DNA of 64,000 nt. Origin: Huiozyma naganishii CBS 8797. Its lineage: Eukaryota > Ascomycota > Saccharomycetes > Saccharomycetales > Saccharomycetaceae. Shown here one piece after another: positions 11,646 to 22,128 of the stretch. The position numbers were made by a program, and so were the translations under genes. The notes beneath the pieces are model-generated. The model was not told the origin of the DNA and made no database searches. It saw only the letters and a list, made by a program, of their open reading frames with translations. The first letter of the stretch is position 1; every line of letters begins with the position of its first letter. Location: NCBI RefSeq assembly GCF_000348985.1, contig NC_035934.1:372001-436000 (forward strand), given 5' to 3'.

Positions 11646-14600
11646 ATGTCCTCTCCAGCTTCTGCTAACGAGAACATCAAGGTTAATATTAAATTGCCAG
11701 CTGTGTCTGGCAACCATTCGAATAAGAAGGCTGAAAAAATCACTATCCAATTCAACAGGGAGACCAAGATCCAAACCGTGCTGGATGTATTGGCTCTATC
11801 TCCAGAGACGAAGTACCTGACCAACATCGATTTGAAACATAACAATCGTGTGCTAACCGATACTGAAACTTTGAGCGGCCTAATATCTGAAAAAGACGAT
11901 TCTATCGAGTTCGCCATTCAATTGAAACCTTACACTGCAAGGGAAGCTTTGAAGCATGTGATTGTATTGCGTGATTTTATCGGATTTATCTCCGAGACGG
12001 ATGACAGTATCTCTGAGTTTGCAGCCTCCACAGGTCCTAAATTCCCATTCTTGCCACTAACAGATATCAGAGATAAGAATGTTGAATCGAAGGATGACGT
12101 CGAGGAAGTAGTCGACATCAATAAGGATGGTAAGAAGGAGGAGGAGAAAAAAAAGAATATCTTCCACGTTTCTGACGAAGAAAAGGCTAAAACGGCTAGT
12201 CTAGTCCGTGAGATCACTTCCAATGTTGGTGACTGCTCTGTGAAAAAATTGCTTGCCGCGGAGACTAAATTGATCACCCCCTGCGTTCGTTCCATTAGTT
12301 TATCACAGTACAACCCAGTCCCAGCACATTACAAATCGAAGGGACATTTGCTGTACTTACAGATTGCTACTTTGGAAAATGAAAACTTCCAAATTACCGC
12401 TGTCCCATCTGGGTTCTTTATTAACAAGTGTTCCTCGACAAAGTTTGACCCTGAGAGGAAACCTAGCGACGAGCATACACATTTCCACAACGACACCCAT
12501 TACAGTCTATTCAGTCTGCTCGCTGCTCACTCCAAGAAATTTGTCTCCCATGTCCAACAAATGGAATCAAAATTGGGGAAATTGGAGGCTGTCACCTACG
12601 TTAAACCACAGACATCGTTCTTGCACAAACCTTGGTTGATCTCTAACAACCCTAATGCATTGGTTGGCGATTATTTCATGTTGCAAAGCGAAGCCAATGA
12701 TGGATCCGTCTCCTTTATCAGAAACTTCAACGATGAGTTCCAAGCCATCAAGGATCTACCCACCGAGACTCTGCCAGCCAAAATCGAAACGGAAAGGTTG
12801 TTGGCGAAATTGATCCACGAGTTCTCTGTAGCGGCCACTAAGGATGCCATGTCGATAATGTACAACAACTTGGTTCCAATGAACCCTGATGCCCCTGAGC
12901 TGGAGCAGATTTTCTTAAAGGATAACATCTTCTACTCCTTCGTTAACGACGTGACGGGGACTTATCAAGATAAAGGCGGTGACGAGGCTGCGAGAATCGC
13001 CGTTAACCAAGACCTTTTGACCATCTCAATGTTAAACAAAAACGAGATCACAGATGTAAGATATTTGTTGACTACTGTTATTGATTTGGCTGGTAAAAGA
13101 GTGCTTGCCCAAACACCTGTCCCCGGGTTGCTAACAAACATGGGCGTCGAAAACATCAAGAATGACGCTACTGGGGAAAGCGACATGCGCGACCTGGAAA
13201 GTGACATCGTTATCAAGTACGGGTTGGATGAGACATCTCAAACAGTCGTCAAGGATGAAGATTTTGACAACCTGTTAAGTAAAAAATTCGTTAAGCTTTT
13301 CCACTTGAAGAAAGCGGGCGAGAAGGATGTCTGTTTCTCCTCGCAATCCAAAGGTATTATCGGCTCCGATAAGAGAAGCTACATCATGGACTTAGCCAAC
13401 ACGTACCCCTTGGATGTCAAATTTGCCAGAGAAAACTTTGACAACGTCCAGGACAAATCGGAAAGATATCCACACAGACAAACGTTGTTGCGTCCTGAAT
13501 TGGTTGAGAAATGGTGGATGTCCAAAGTTGACGGCACTGAAAACCTAGATTATGAGAAGGCATTGGAGGAAAATAAATTTTCCTACAACAGTGATGCATA
13601 CCAAACAGAGGGTGTAGAGGATGCCGCTGTCGATGAAATGTCCAACTACTTAGTGGGCACTGTTTTGCCAAATGTTTTGGACGACTATTTGAAGGATAAC
13701 GTCTCGCCACCATACAGCGGCGAGCATTTGGTCGAAACTCTGCACAATAACGGTATAAATTTGCGTTATCTAGGTAAGTTTGCCACTCTGGCTAAGGCGA
13801 ACTTGAGCGAACAAATCGCAGAACATAAGGAAAAACTGAAGCAAATTGCCATTTCCAACAAGGATTATGAAGACTGGGAAGCGTCATATTTGATAAAGAT
13901 TGAAAAGATGATCAAAGAAAGACAAGAGGAGATCAACAAATACGTCGAGGCAGGCAAGGATGTGCCAGCAGCTTTGAAGGAAAACTTGAAATTGGACGAT
14001 AATGAGATTAGAAAACCAACCAACGAAGAGCCATTTGTCGTCAACAGGGATGCGTTGGTGCCCCTAATCAAGATCTCTGAGGTTGAGATGATTGCACGTG
14101 CCACAAAGCATATTCTGAGATACCACTCCAAGCGTATCCCCGTCGTTGCCGTCACGTCATTGGTCGCTTACGTTTTCAACCTACTCTTTGGATTCGAATA
14201 CAACGAGACCCCAGCTGTTGAATTCGTCGACGAGTTTTATCCAGTTGACCATTATGATTTCTCGAAGTTGACGAGGGAGAGTTTAGTCTCGTCCATTGTC
14301 AAAGAAATCCGCGTTCGTTTCCGTTATGAGCTCAGCGAGGACGATTTGAAGGAACATTTGAATAACCGCTACATGCTAATGAGAGAAATTTCGTATAGGT
14401 TTGGTATCCAATGGTTAAACAAGGACTACTTTTTCACTTTGGAAGAATTTGAAACTTACAAGTCTTCCCAAGATAAAAAGAGTAAGCAGAAGCTGGTTGC
14501 TCCTATCACCACTTTCTCTAAGGAAGATTTGACGATCATTCCACGTATCAAGACCTCAAAGTACAGTTCTAAGACAAGTGACAATTTCTGGAACAACGGT

Positions 14601-15479
14601 ACAACGTTGATCACGGAGGAGAAGCAATCTGAGGGGTTAACTCTGATGGCCCAAGGTATTGCCATTCTAGAGGATATTCAAGGTGGCATCCATACTGATG
14701 TTGCTAGAAAATACACCTCGATGGCCAGTATCTACAGTAAGATGGGATTCCTTCCTGAATCCGTCGCGTTCTGCCGTAAAGCTTGTACGATTTACGAAAG
14801 AACCTGTGGTGTCGACTCCTTTGAGATGTTAAGGTCTCTGTTCAACCTGGCGTTGTTGGAGATTGCCAACGACAGTCCATACAACGCAACCTTGATTTGC
14901 CACAGAATCATGACTACATTGAATGCCTACCATGTCAACAAGTTCCACCACCCAACTATCACCACTATTTACAATCAACTGGAGCAGATAGCCCTAGGGT
15001 TAGAAAGTCCACAGTTGGCCATTGAAGTGCTGACCAAGTTGTGTGAAATTGTTGTGGAATGGGACGGTAAAGAAGTCATCTCGTACGCATACATTGAGTC
15101 TCATTTGGGTAACTTGTACGCTACTCTCAAGGACTACCGTGCCGCATTGGAACATATCTCTTACGCAAAGGACGTATTCTTCAATGAGCTAGGGAGCAAC
15201 CACACTACGACTGCTTCTTCGAAGCAATGGGTTAACGGGTTGAGCAACATGATCAAGGACCTGCACCAAAAGAAGATGTTACAAACAGCTCAAAACGATG
15301 TTGCCAGCGGTAAACCTTACCAGAGCAAGAAAAACCATCACGCCAAGAAGGAGGAAAAGCCAAACCCTGAGCTTGCCGATAAGTCTGTGGATGAATTGTT
15401 AAGTTTTATCGAAGGTGATGAGGAGAAAGGTTCGAAGAACTCCAAGCCCAAAAACAAGAAGAAGAACTCGAAGAAATAA
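11646..15479 (+). CDS. CLU1: Clu1/Tif31, clustered-mitochondria (CLU) protein
   Basis: Starting at ATG 11646 gives 1277 residues, the length of S. cerevisiae Clu1; an upstream Met in the same frame would add ten unconserved residues. Clu1 is a cytosolic RNA-binding protein associated with eIF3 and needed for normal mitochondrial distribution. A ubiquitin-like N-terminal region (~10-110) precedes the CLU domain, and TPR-like repeats lie at about 990-1180 (for example TSMASIYSKMGFLPESVAFC). A lysine-rich tail with a long KK/NSKKN run ends the protein. It is more AT-rich than the genes to its right. CLU1-SEC59-BUD22-ERG5 order matches S. cerevisiae YMR012-YMR015. Confidence 0.96.
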   Translation: MSSPASANENIKVNIKLPAVSGNHSNKKAEKITIQFNRETKIQTVLDVLALSPETKYLTNIDLKHNNRVLTDTETLSGLISEKDDSIEFAIQLKPYTAREALKHVIVLRDFIGFISETDDSISEFAASTGPKFPFLPLTDIRDKNVESKDDVEEVVDINKDGKKEEEKKKNIFHVSDEEKAKTASLVREITSNVGDCSVKKLLAAETKLITPCVRSISLSQYNPVPAHYKSKGHLLYLQIATLENENFQITAVPSGFFINKCSSTKFDPERKPSDEHTHFHNDTHYSLFSLLAAHSKKFVSHVQQMESKLGKLEAVTYVKPQTSFLHKPWLISNNPNALVGDYFMLQSEANDGSVSFIRNFNDEFQAIKDLPTETLPAKIETERLLAKLIHEFSVAATKDAMSIMYNNLVPMNPDAPELEQIFLKDNIFYSFVNDVTGTYQDKGGDEAARIAVNQDLLTISMLNKNEITDVRYLLTTVIDLAGKRVLAQTPVPGLLTNMGVENIKNDATGESDMRDLESDIVIKYGLDETSQTVVKDEDFDNLLSKKFVKLFHLKKAGEKDVCFSSQSKGIIGSDKRSYIMDLANTYPLDVKFARENFDNVQDKSERYPHRQTLLRPELVEKWWMSKVDGTENLDYEKALEENKFSYNSDAYQTEGVEDAAVDEMSNYLVGTVLPNVLDDYLKDNVSPPYSGEHLVETLHNNGINLRYLGKFATLAKANLSEQIAEHKEKLKQIAISNKDYEDWEASYLIKIEKMIKERQEEINKYVEAGKDVPAALKENLKLDDNEIRKPTNEEPFVVNRDALVPLIKISEVEMIARATKHILRYHSKRIPVVAVTSLVAYVFNLLFGFEYNETPAVEFVDEFYPVDHYDFSKLTRESLVSSIVKEIRVRFRYELSEDDLKEHLNNRYMLMREISYRFGIQWLNKDYFFTLEEFETYKSSQDKKSKQKLVAPITTFSKEDLTIIPRIKTSKYSSKTSDNFWNNGTTLITEEKQSEGLTLMAQGIAILEDIQGGIHTDVARKYTSMASIYSKMGFLPESVAFCRKACTIYERTCGVDSFEMLRSLFNLALLEIANDSPYNATLICHRIMTTLNAYHVNKFHHPTITTIYNQLEQIALGLESPQLAIEVLTKLCEIVVEWDGKEVISYAYIESHLGNLYATLKDYRAALEHISYAKDVFFNELGSNHTTTASSKQWVNGLSNMIKDLHQKKMLQTAQNDVASGKPYQSKKNHHAKKEEKPNPELADKSVDELLSFIEGDEEKGSKNSKPKNKKKNSKK

Positions 15480-15607
15480 GATGCTTGTGAGTTAAGAACT
15501 GGCGCAGCTGGTCATTATTATTATTATTCCCCCCGCTTAGTATCCTCGTATCTGTCTATTCTCTATGTACAAAAAACACGTATCTTTAACCCCTCTTCTG
15601 TAGAATA

Positions 15608-17059
15608 TTATGCAACTGTAAATAATTGTTCACAGATCAACATAAATACTGGAATCAATATATTGTCATTCAGATCGCTGTTCCCCTCTAGGACTCCCGA
15701 TAAGAAGCAAACAACGAACCAGTTGGAAACCGTCAAATCTTTAAAGTATCCCAAGTACCACTTCGCTATTACACCAATTATGAAAGTGGACAAAATAAAC
15801 GCCGCTGTTCCCTCCACCGTCTTCTTCATCCCGGACCATTTCCACTTCCCGACGCGTTTCCCAATAATGGATGCCATTGAATCTCCAGCGCCGAGCGCTA
15901 TCAGTCCGACTGGAGAATCGAAGATCAGCAGTGGCGTGGAAATCCCCAAGATCAGATACACGTACGATATGATGATGGGCCCCCTGTCATCACGGAAGTC
16001 CGCGAACGAGCGCAACTTTTCGTCAATTTGTCTACCGAAGGGTTGCAACTTCAAGTACCGAACGTACTCCACGGCGAGGAAGAGAACAATGGTGCCCGAG
16101 AGCGCGATTTTGACGAACGTTGGATCCCAGCTGAATGGCTGCATCACGAGCAGTAAAATGAGAAAATGCCATATCTTCCTGGACGTGTTCAGGGAAAAGT
16201 TGGACTTGAACAGCAGGACGTTCGGGATGAGCACCATTAGAAACAGTAGCCAGATCCCTAGGATCCGCATTCTAGTCTGCGATGCAGTGATGTAATGGTA
16301 CAGCCATATAACTGGCAATTCCGGCAACGAGTCGATGAACGTGTTTGTAAGTAGCGGGAAACACACCAGAAACACTACGGGCACCATAATCGAGACGAAC
16401 AGTTTATTATTGTTCACTATGGTCGCCAGTATGTAGTTGATCGCGACTGTACAGAGGAACGCAGCCAGAGTGCCCCATAGAACCTCGTAAGGTAAACTGT
16501 GCTGCTGTTTGTGCACTTTCTCCAAGAAGAGCACGTTAGTCAAGGTCAGACTGAAGATATTGCAGTCGACGAAATCCAAACTCTCCAAGCGACTCACTTT
16601 AGACAGCACAAAGCAGAACCCCATGTTGACGAAGACGGCCAGCAGGCAGACCATTGGGTTGACATCACCGGCGAGCAGACACATTGTGAGAAACAGCTGC
16701 GAGGCTAGCCTCGTGTATACGGGCCCACCGAGCACGTTTATGGAGAGCAGCAGATTTGTCTGCAGCAAATCCTGGTTGAACAGCAGACTAAACATGAAGG
16801 GCAGGTAGAAGACGTACACTATTTCAAACTGCATTCGCTTCATCATGCACAACTGTACGAGGATATACAGCGCAATGAACCCGACGGTAAGGAAGGGCGC
16901 CGCCCCAAACTTATCGTATGCGATATGCAGCGTGCAGAACAGGATCATCGACTGCACGACGAAGGGCAGCGACATCGCATCGGCAGGCTGCCCAGGTGTC
17001 TTCAAGGGAGCCTGCACGACTGGTTTCGAACCTTCCATCGTAGTAACCGATTGACTCAT
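15608..17059 (-). CDS. SEC59: Dolichol kinase Sec59
   Basis: This ER polytopic enzyme phosphorylates dolichol with CTP to make dolichyl phosphate, the lipid carrier for N-glycosylation and GPI synthesis. The chosen start at 17059 gives 483 residues (519 in S. cerevisiae); the frame stays open upstream by 125 codons, but that part is Arg-rich, non-hydrophobic and lies in the promoter. Many hydrophobic segments fill residues ~30-480. The C-terminal third has the CTP-transferase signature region SPVGLIALGAGDSMASIIGK followed by GKWKWSGMKKTVEGT, as in Sec59. CLU1 converges on it from the left. Confidence 0.93.
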   Translation of the reverse strand: MSQSVTTMEGSKPVVQAPLKTPGQPADAMSLPFVVQSMILFCTLHIAYDKFGAAPFLTVGFIALYILVQLCMMKRMQFEIVYVFYLPFMFSLLFNQDLLQTNLLLSINVLGGPVYTRLASQLFLTMCLLAGDVNPMVCLLAVFVNMGFCFVLSKVSRLESLDFVDCNIFSLTLTNVLFLEKVHKQQHSLPYEVLWGTLAAFLCTVAINYILATIVNNNKLFVSIMVPVVFLVCFPLLTNTFIDSLPELPVIWLYHYITASQTRMRILGIWLLFLMVLIPNVLLFKSNFSLNTSRKIWHFLILLLVMQPFSWDPTFVKIALSGTIVLFLAVEYVRYLKLQPFGRQIDEKLRSFADFRDDRGPIIISYVYLILGISTPLLIFDSPVGLIALGAGDSMASIIGKRVGKWKWSGMKKTVEGTAAFILSTFIIGVIAKWYLGYFKDLTVSNWFVVCFLSGVLEGNSDLNDNILIPVFMLICEQLFTVA

Positions 17060-17236
17060 AGACCACAACGACACACAAATCCTTGGAACCGCGGCAGAGA
17101 CCAACACATCGCAATTGCAGAAGACACACTGCAGATCAAGTGGCTTCCTGATCGCTGTGAACAGCCTGAAGCGTCCGTCAGTGGGCGGACTGGTCAAAGC
17201 CCTAAGGTCCCGCAGCGCCCGCCTTCGTTCAAAACG

Positions 17237-17249
17237 ACTGAAAATTTTT
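17237..17249 (-). promoter_or_regulatory. RRPE-like element upstream of SEC59
   Basis: Minus-strand AAAAATTTTCAGT, 178 bp before the SEC59 start. The identical 13-mer in the same orientation lies upstream of DEF1 and SUB1. It contains the RRPE core bound by Stb3 in S. cerevisiae. Confidence 0.5.
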
Positions 17250-18620
17250 CCGGTCTCTCGAGGACCAAATCTTCGATATAAAAAGCGGCGGACGCCGGCC
17301 CATTCCATCTGGTGTTGCTTCTCTTGTCTCCGGTCTGGTAACATAGGCCAGCAGACCAGGCCATTGGTGTCTTGGTCTCCACTGGTGATTATTTTATTTC
17401 CTATCGATCGTTTCCGCTGATGACCAAAAATCATTAAATTTACAAACTAGAGTTTCTGAATCCTTTTATGATTAGAAATTGACTATTCGAGCTGAGGAAA
17501 TGGAATAGAATTACCACCACTATTACTACTACTACCGATTTATTTTCATGGGATTGCGAGGACATTTTTCCTTCTTTTGAGAAGGAGATGAGATATCGCG
17601 TTTTGATATGATGATCACAACAAAAACAAAAGCTGGAATTACTGGCTGAATAGTATTTTAACAAATATTGTATGTTGATACGTTTTTGCACTATTTCTGA
17701 TTCAACCAAAACGTATTATATTTTCATTTCCCCTCTCGGGAACATCTGTCCCGCCTTCCGAAATGGGAGGACGGAAACTGCTTAGTTTAAAATGACGAGT
17801 TACAGCACTGGGCACTGAATATATTCATGAGTGACAATGCTTTTCAGTGGGCTTAGAAACCCCACGCAACTGATTTTGACTACCACAGTAATGTATTTCC
17901 ACAAAATTATTGGTTGGCTTGTATGATGAGACAACTTATAGATGACGAGTCTGATCTAAAATCGTGAAGACACAACTTTTTTTAATACCATTCATGCATT
18001 TCTGATCAATCCAACTACCAACTTTTATTTCCAACATGTCCCCGCCCCCTATCTTGCCAGTCATCTTGCAGAGGATGAATCAATTTACTCATTTTTATAG
18101 ACAAGCATATGTCTTAGGAGGCCTCACGGCTTCTGATGAACGATAATGGGAAAATCATGTCTGATGTTCGCAACGACACACACCGTAACGTTACTACTAC
18201 TACTACCACAATTGCTATTTCCATCCCCACTTGCATGTTAGTTGTGTTTATGATGATTCTATTTTATCACGACGGTCAACTGTGTTTGGCTCAATGTTTA
18301 GAGCCAAACGTTGATGATACCAGCCTGTGACAGGGCGTTTAGACAACTGATACAACCTACAAACAACCTTGCAACGTATGCTTACACTATTTCCTTTTTC
18401 TTGAAGATGATGACACTTGTCACTCGAGAGCTGTTCTAGTAACAGCGATCATCCGACCTGGCGGGCGAAAGCCCCCCATGAGGAATACGACTCAATAAAA
18501 CGATTTGCACGTCAGTCTGATTCTTGCTCAACGGTACGTCTAGTACTCGTCCGCGACGTAGTCCGCGCCAGGTATCCGGCAACACCCAGACACCGCGGCG
18601 TGGATTCGCTTCCCATCGCT

Positions 18621-18631
18621 GGAAAATTTTC
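18621..18631 (+). promoter_or_regulatory. RRPE-like element upstream of BUD22
   Basis: GGAAAATTTTC lies about 100 bp before the BUD22 start. RRPE elements are typical of ribosome-biogenesis genes, and Bud22 is a ribosome-biogenesis factor. Assigned by motif and context. Confidence 0.45.
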
Positions 18632-18732
18632 TCTGTCACAAAATCCGGTACTGTTTAAAACGGCAGAGCTGTAGGGCATCGAGGGAGATGCGATGGATGG
18701 CAACTCGCTGAGTCCTGTGGTGACGTGCAACA

Positions 18733-19983
18733 ATGGCTAGGGAGAATCTGACGTTGAAGTTGGACCACCTGGAGTACCGGTACCACCACGCCGCGGGCAC
18801 TTTGGGTGAATTCCGGCCGCGGTTGGCGCAGACGGGCAAGTTTTTCACTGCGAAGGGCAAGAGGACGTCGAGACGAGTCTCTGAGCTGTTGGGCGGCGAC
18901 GCTGAGGAGCTTCTGCGGGAATTGGATGCGTTGCGGCTGCAAATTTTTGAGAACAAGGTGTACTCGCTGGAGAAACACCTGCGAGTGCACCTGCTGAAGA
19001 AAACCCGGCAGATGAGTGAGAGTGCGAAAGTTGTAACTCCTGCTGGTGGTTTGAAGATGGACGAGTTCGTCCCGCTGGTGGTGAAGGCTAAGGCGATCAA
19101 AGTGGCGACGGGGAAAGTCGGGAAGGGTGTGCCCTGGGCGCAGGATCACGAGTACTTCGCGGCGTTGAGGGAGAAGACGCACGTGTACAACCCTGGCCGG
19201 GTTTGGAACGAGGTTGTTTGCCCGATGGACGGCGGTGTGAAGTTGCACGGTGTGCTGTTCAACGACAAGAGGGTGAAGAGCATACTTGAGACGTTTGACA
19301 ATGGGATGGATCTGTTTTTGAATAACCGGAGGGAGAGAACCGCGAGGGACGGCGACAAACCCGAGAGCGAGGCTGAAGTGGACGACGACGACTCAGAGGG
19401 GAGTACCAGCGAGGAGGAGGAGGGGGAGGAGGAACCAGTGGAGCACACAGAAGAACAATTGGAGAAGTACGCGGACATGCTCGTTGGCACAGACGACGAG
19501 TCCGACGAGTCCTCCTCTGAGGAGGAGAGTTCTGGACAGAAGCGGAAACTGCCCGAGCTGATGGCCGGCTACTACAGCGGGGAGGAGGACGATTCTGCGG
19601 AGGAGGACCTAGTTGCTCGGCAACAGTTGTCGAACAAACCTGAGCGGAAGAACCGGCGTGGGCAGCGTGCGAGACGTAAGATCTGGGAGCAGAAGTACGG
19701 GACACAGGCGGCACACGTGCAGCGGGAGTATGCTAAGCAGCGGGAGGAGCGCGAGAAGCGGCAGGCCGAGTACGAGCAGCGGGTGGCGAAACGTGAGGCG
19801 AGAACGAACGCTAACTTGACAGCGCTTGGGGAGAGGCGGCCTCGTGACGCAGCGGGCGGCGATGCAGCGGGCGGTGCACCTGTTGCTCGTGCGGAGGATC
19901 ACCCATCGTGGGTCGCGAAGAAACTCGCTGAAGAGAAACTGAAGAACGCCAAGTTCTCCGGGAAGAAGATCAAGTTCGACTGA
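18733..19983 (+). CDS. BUD22: Bud22, 18S rRNA processing factor
   Basis: The 416-residue nucleolar protein belongs to the BUD22 family needed for early pre-rRNA cleavage and 40S assembly (519 residues in S. cerevisiae). The N-terminal region carries LDHLEYRYHHAAGTLGEFRP and SLEKHLRVHLLKKTRQM; two acidic tracts lie at ~215-240 and ~255-300. A basic stretch follows (RRGQRARRKIWEQKYG), and the conserved C-terminal motif HPSWVAKKLAEEKLKNAKF ends at the last residues. The second position after the promoter RRPE-like element and YMR014W synteny support the call. ERG5 converges from the right. Confidence 0.93.
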   Translation: MARENLTLKLDHLEYRYHHAAGTLGEFRPRLAQTGKFFTAKGKRTSRRVSELLGGDAEELLRELDALRLQIFENKVYSLEKHLRVHLLKKTRQMSESAKVVTPAGGLKMDEFVPLVVKAKAIKVATGKVGKGVPWAQDHEYFAALREKTHVYNPGRVWNEVVCPMDGGVKLHGVLFNDKRVKSILETFDNGMDLFLNNRRERTARDGDKPESEAEVDDDDSEGSTSEEEEGEEEPVEHTEEQLEKYADMLVGTDDESDESSSEEESSGQKRKLPELMAGYYSGEEDDSAEEDLVARQQLSNKPERKNRRGQRARRKIWEQKYGTQAAHVQREYAKQREEREKRQAEYEQRVAKREARTNANLTALGERRPRDAAGGDAAGGAPVARAEDHPSWVAKKLAEEKLKNAKFSGKKIKFD

Positions 19984-20157
19984 TCTTTTGGCGGTTAGTT
20001 AGTTACATTCTTTCCGACATAAATACTAATAAATATATATATATATATAATCTGTAAAATAGAAGATAATAAGTCCAGTAGACGGGGTTTCATAAGAGAT
20101 TCATCCCCCGAATACTGCCTGTGTCATGGCATTCTCTGTTTGTAGAGACCCCCCCCC

Positions 20158-21708
20158 CTACTCGTGGATTTCACCCGTGATTGGATCTCTTTTCTTGAAG
20201 TTCAAGAGCAAGTCGTCCTTGGGGAAGATGGTAGCGAACACTTTGATCTTCTCGCTGAGCGGGGTGACTTTGTGTTCCCAGTTGGTGTACATGGCGAACT
20301 TGCCGAGCAGAGCACAGAAGGTGATCATGACGTATGTTCTGCCGAGGCAGACGTGTGGTCCACAGCCGAACACTAGCCAGTTCTTCTTTGCCTCTGAGGC
20401 CTTGGACCCCTCGACCCACCTCTCTGGGATGAACTCGTCTGGGTTTTCGTAGACCTCTGGGTCGTGGAGTGCCGGGTACAGTGTTGGGATGAGCATGGCG
20501 CCCTTTGGCGCTGTGTAGTTTGGTGTCACTGGGAACTTCTTCTTAACGACGTAGGGGACCATGATGACCGGGGGTCTGTAACGGAGCGTCTCCTTGATGA
20601 CCATGTACGTGTACTTCATTTCCTCAATCATGTCCAAGTCGACACGCTTCGTTGGGTCGCCGCCTCTGACGGCGAGTTGCTCCTCTCTGACCTTTGCCAA
20701 AATATCTGGTCTATCGGCCATCAATTGGAACAACCAGCAACACAGCGAGGAGGACGCGTCCTGCGAGGCGAACAACATCGTGAAGATGGCCTCTGAGATT
20801 TCCTTGTTGGAGAACTGTCTGTGCAGCACGCGGGCCTCCTCGTCGTCGTCGTCCTTGGCGTCCTGCATCAACTTGCACCAGGCGTCCATGACACAAACGG
20901 GCTCCCCGCCTGCCGCAATGTGGTCCTTCGCCTGCTGTGCACAGTTCTCGAAGATCTTCATTGCCATGTCCGCGGTTTTCTTCCCGTACCACGTCTTTGT
21001 GAAGGGCAAGATGATGGGGAAGTTGACTAGTTCCAGTGCGGCAGTGACAAGGTAGTAGTCGTCGGCGATCTTCCTTGTTTGGTCCTCTGTGATGTAGTTC
21101 CCGCAGAACGCACGCAGGGAGACGGCACAGAGGATCTCCCGCATCTCGTGGAAGAACACGCGGGGCTCGTAGTTGTTCTCCTTGGAGTACTCGACGAACT
21201 TCTCCATGTACTTGTCCATGACGATCTCTAGCGAGGGCAAGTACTGGGCCAAGGCGGTCTTCGTGAACAGCCCGTTGAGGGACTTCCTGTAGTCCGTGTG
21301 CGCCTTCCCGTCCAAGAACACCCAATTCTGCGGTCTCAGGATCTTGACGGCGACGTCGACGACACAAGGCTTCACGAACTGCGACGCCTGGAAGATCTTC
21401 CGCGAGAGGTCTCTGTCGGAGGCGATGACGACGAACTTGTGGAAGATCGAGACACAGGACAGTTTCCCAGAGTCCCATTTGGCCTTGTACTCCTCGAACT
21501 TCGGGTCCAGGGACTCCAGGAAGGGGCCGATGATCGGGTACATCTTGAACGTGGGCCCCGCGATGGACCCCTTCTTCTGGATGTACGAGATCTGGTCCCA
21601 TACGAGCACGAGCACTGTGAACGTAGCGAACAGCTTCCAGTACGAAATCCCGGCGATGCCCGCGGCGGCATCGCCGGCAGCAGCAGCAGCAGCAGTAACG
21701 TTATTCAT
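20158..21708 (-). CDS. ERG5: Sterol C-22 desaturase, cytochrome P450 CYP61
   Basis: The 516-residue ER P450 introduces the C22 double bond late in ergosterol synthesis (538 residues in S. cerevisiae). An N-terminal hydrophobic anchor (KLFATFTVLVLVWDQISYIQ) follows an Ala-rich start. The I-helix region contains FASQDASSSLCCW, the K-helix ETLRYRPP, and the haem loop FGCGPHVCLGRTYV with the ligand Cys at about residue 450. The start Met is followed by an Ala/Gly repeat encoded by a GCN run. Synteny with YMR015C agrees. Confidence 0.97.
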   Translation of the reverse strand: MNNVTAAAAAAGDAAAGIAGISYWKLFATFTVLVLVWDQISYIQKKGSIAGPTFKMYPIIGPFLESLDPKFEEYKAKWDSGKLSCVSIFHKFVVIASDRDLSRKIFQASQFVKPCVVDVAVKILRPQNWVFLDGKAHTDYRKSLNGLFTKTALAQYLPSLEIVMDKYMEKFVEYSKENNYEPRVFFHEMREILCAVSLRAFCGNYITEDQTRKIADDYYLVTAALELVNFPIILPFTKTWYGKKTADMAMKIFENCAQQAKDHIAAGGEPVCVMDAWCKLMQDAKDDDDEEARVLHRQFSNKEISEAIFTMLFASQDASSSLCCWLFQLMADRPDILAKVREEQLAVRGGDPTKRVDLDMIEEMKYTYMVIKETLRYRPPVIMVPYVVKKKFPVTPNYTAPKGAMLIPTLYPALHDPEVYENPDEFIPERWVEGSKASEAKKNWLVFGCGPHVCLGRTYVMITFCALLGKFAMYTNWEHKVTPLSEKIKVFATIFPKDDLLLNFKKRDPITGEIHE

Positions 21709-22128
21709 CGGTGGTGTTGGTTTCTAGCAGTGGTAGACGGAGCAAGATGAGCACGAAAGAATATTATACGTAATTGTACAGGGTGGTTTCCTCACCCTAC
21801 TATATATATATATATGAGGTATATCCGCGTATGCACAGAGATCAGGTAACGTAAAGCGTGCAGCACAATACCGATACAGGACGCCACTGCGTCTATCGGT
21901 TCCGGAGACACCGTCCTCCTCTTCTTCTTCTCTGTCTTCGTCCCTTTTTCGTTTACGGCGGGGGGGGGTTAAACGAGCGTCTGCAGCCTGGAGGCGAAAT
22001 CTGCGGGCGGGAGATATCGGTGTTCGGGGCGGGCGGCCAGGCAGGGCCCGCCTGGAGCCTCTGCCTGGGCCGGGGGCCCTTCTGGCGGAGGCAGGCCGGG
22101 GGCAGGCAGGCAGGCGGGCAGGGTGGTG
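21709..22128. other. Intergenic, ERG5 promoter and 3' side of the APSES gene
   Basis: The left part holds an AT microsatellite (around 21801-21815) and the ERG5 promoter. The right part (21960-22128) is very GC-rich with repeated GGCAGGC-type units. A Pro-rich open frame on the minus strand crosses it, but no homology is recognised. Confidence 0.5.

Larger units (their letters stand above)
17060..18732. other. 1.7 kb divergent intergenic region, SEC59 and BUD22
   Basis: No protein gene is supported. It holds an RRPE-like element near SEC59 (17237-17249) and a related one near BUD22 (18621-18631). In S. cerevisiae I recall the H/ACA snoRNA gene SNR11 lying in this interval, so the centre is a place to look for it; I could not identify it by eye. 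Confidence 0.5.

Noticed and set aside
17440..18330. Short ORFs of 64-89 codons between SEC59 and BUD22
   Set aside because: AT-rich, no recognisable domains, no synteny support.
20711..21601. 296-codon ORF in another frame of ERG5
   Set aside because: Out-of-frame shadow; ERG5 frame has the P450 motifs.
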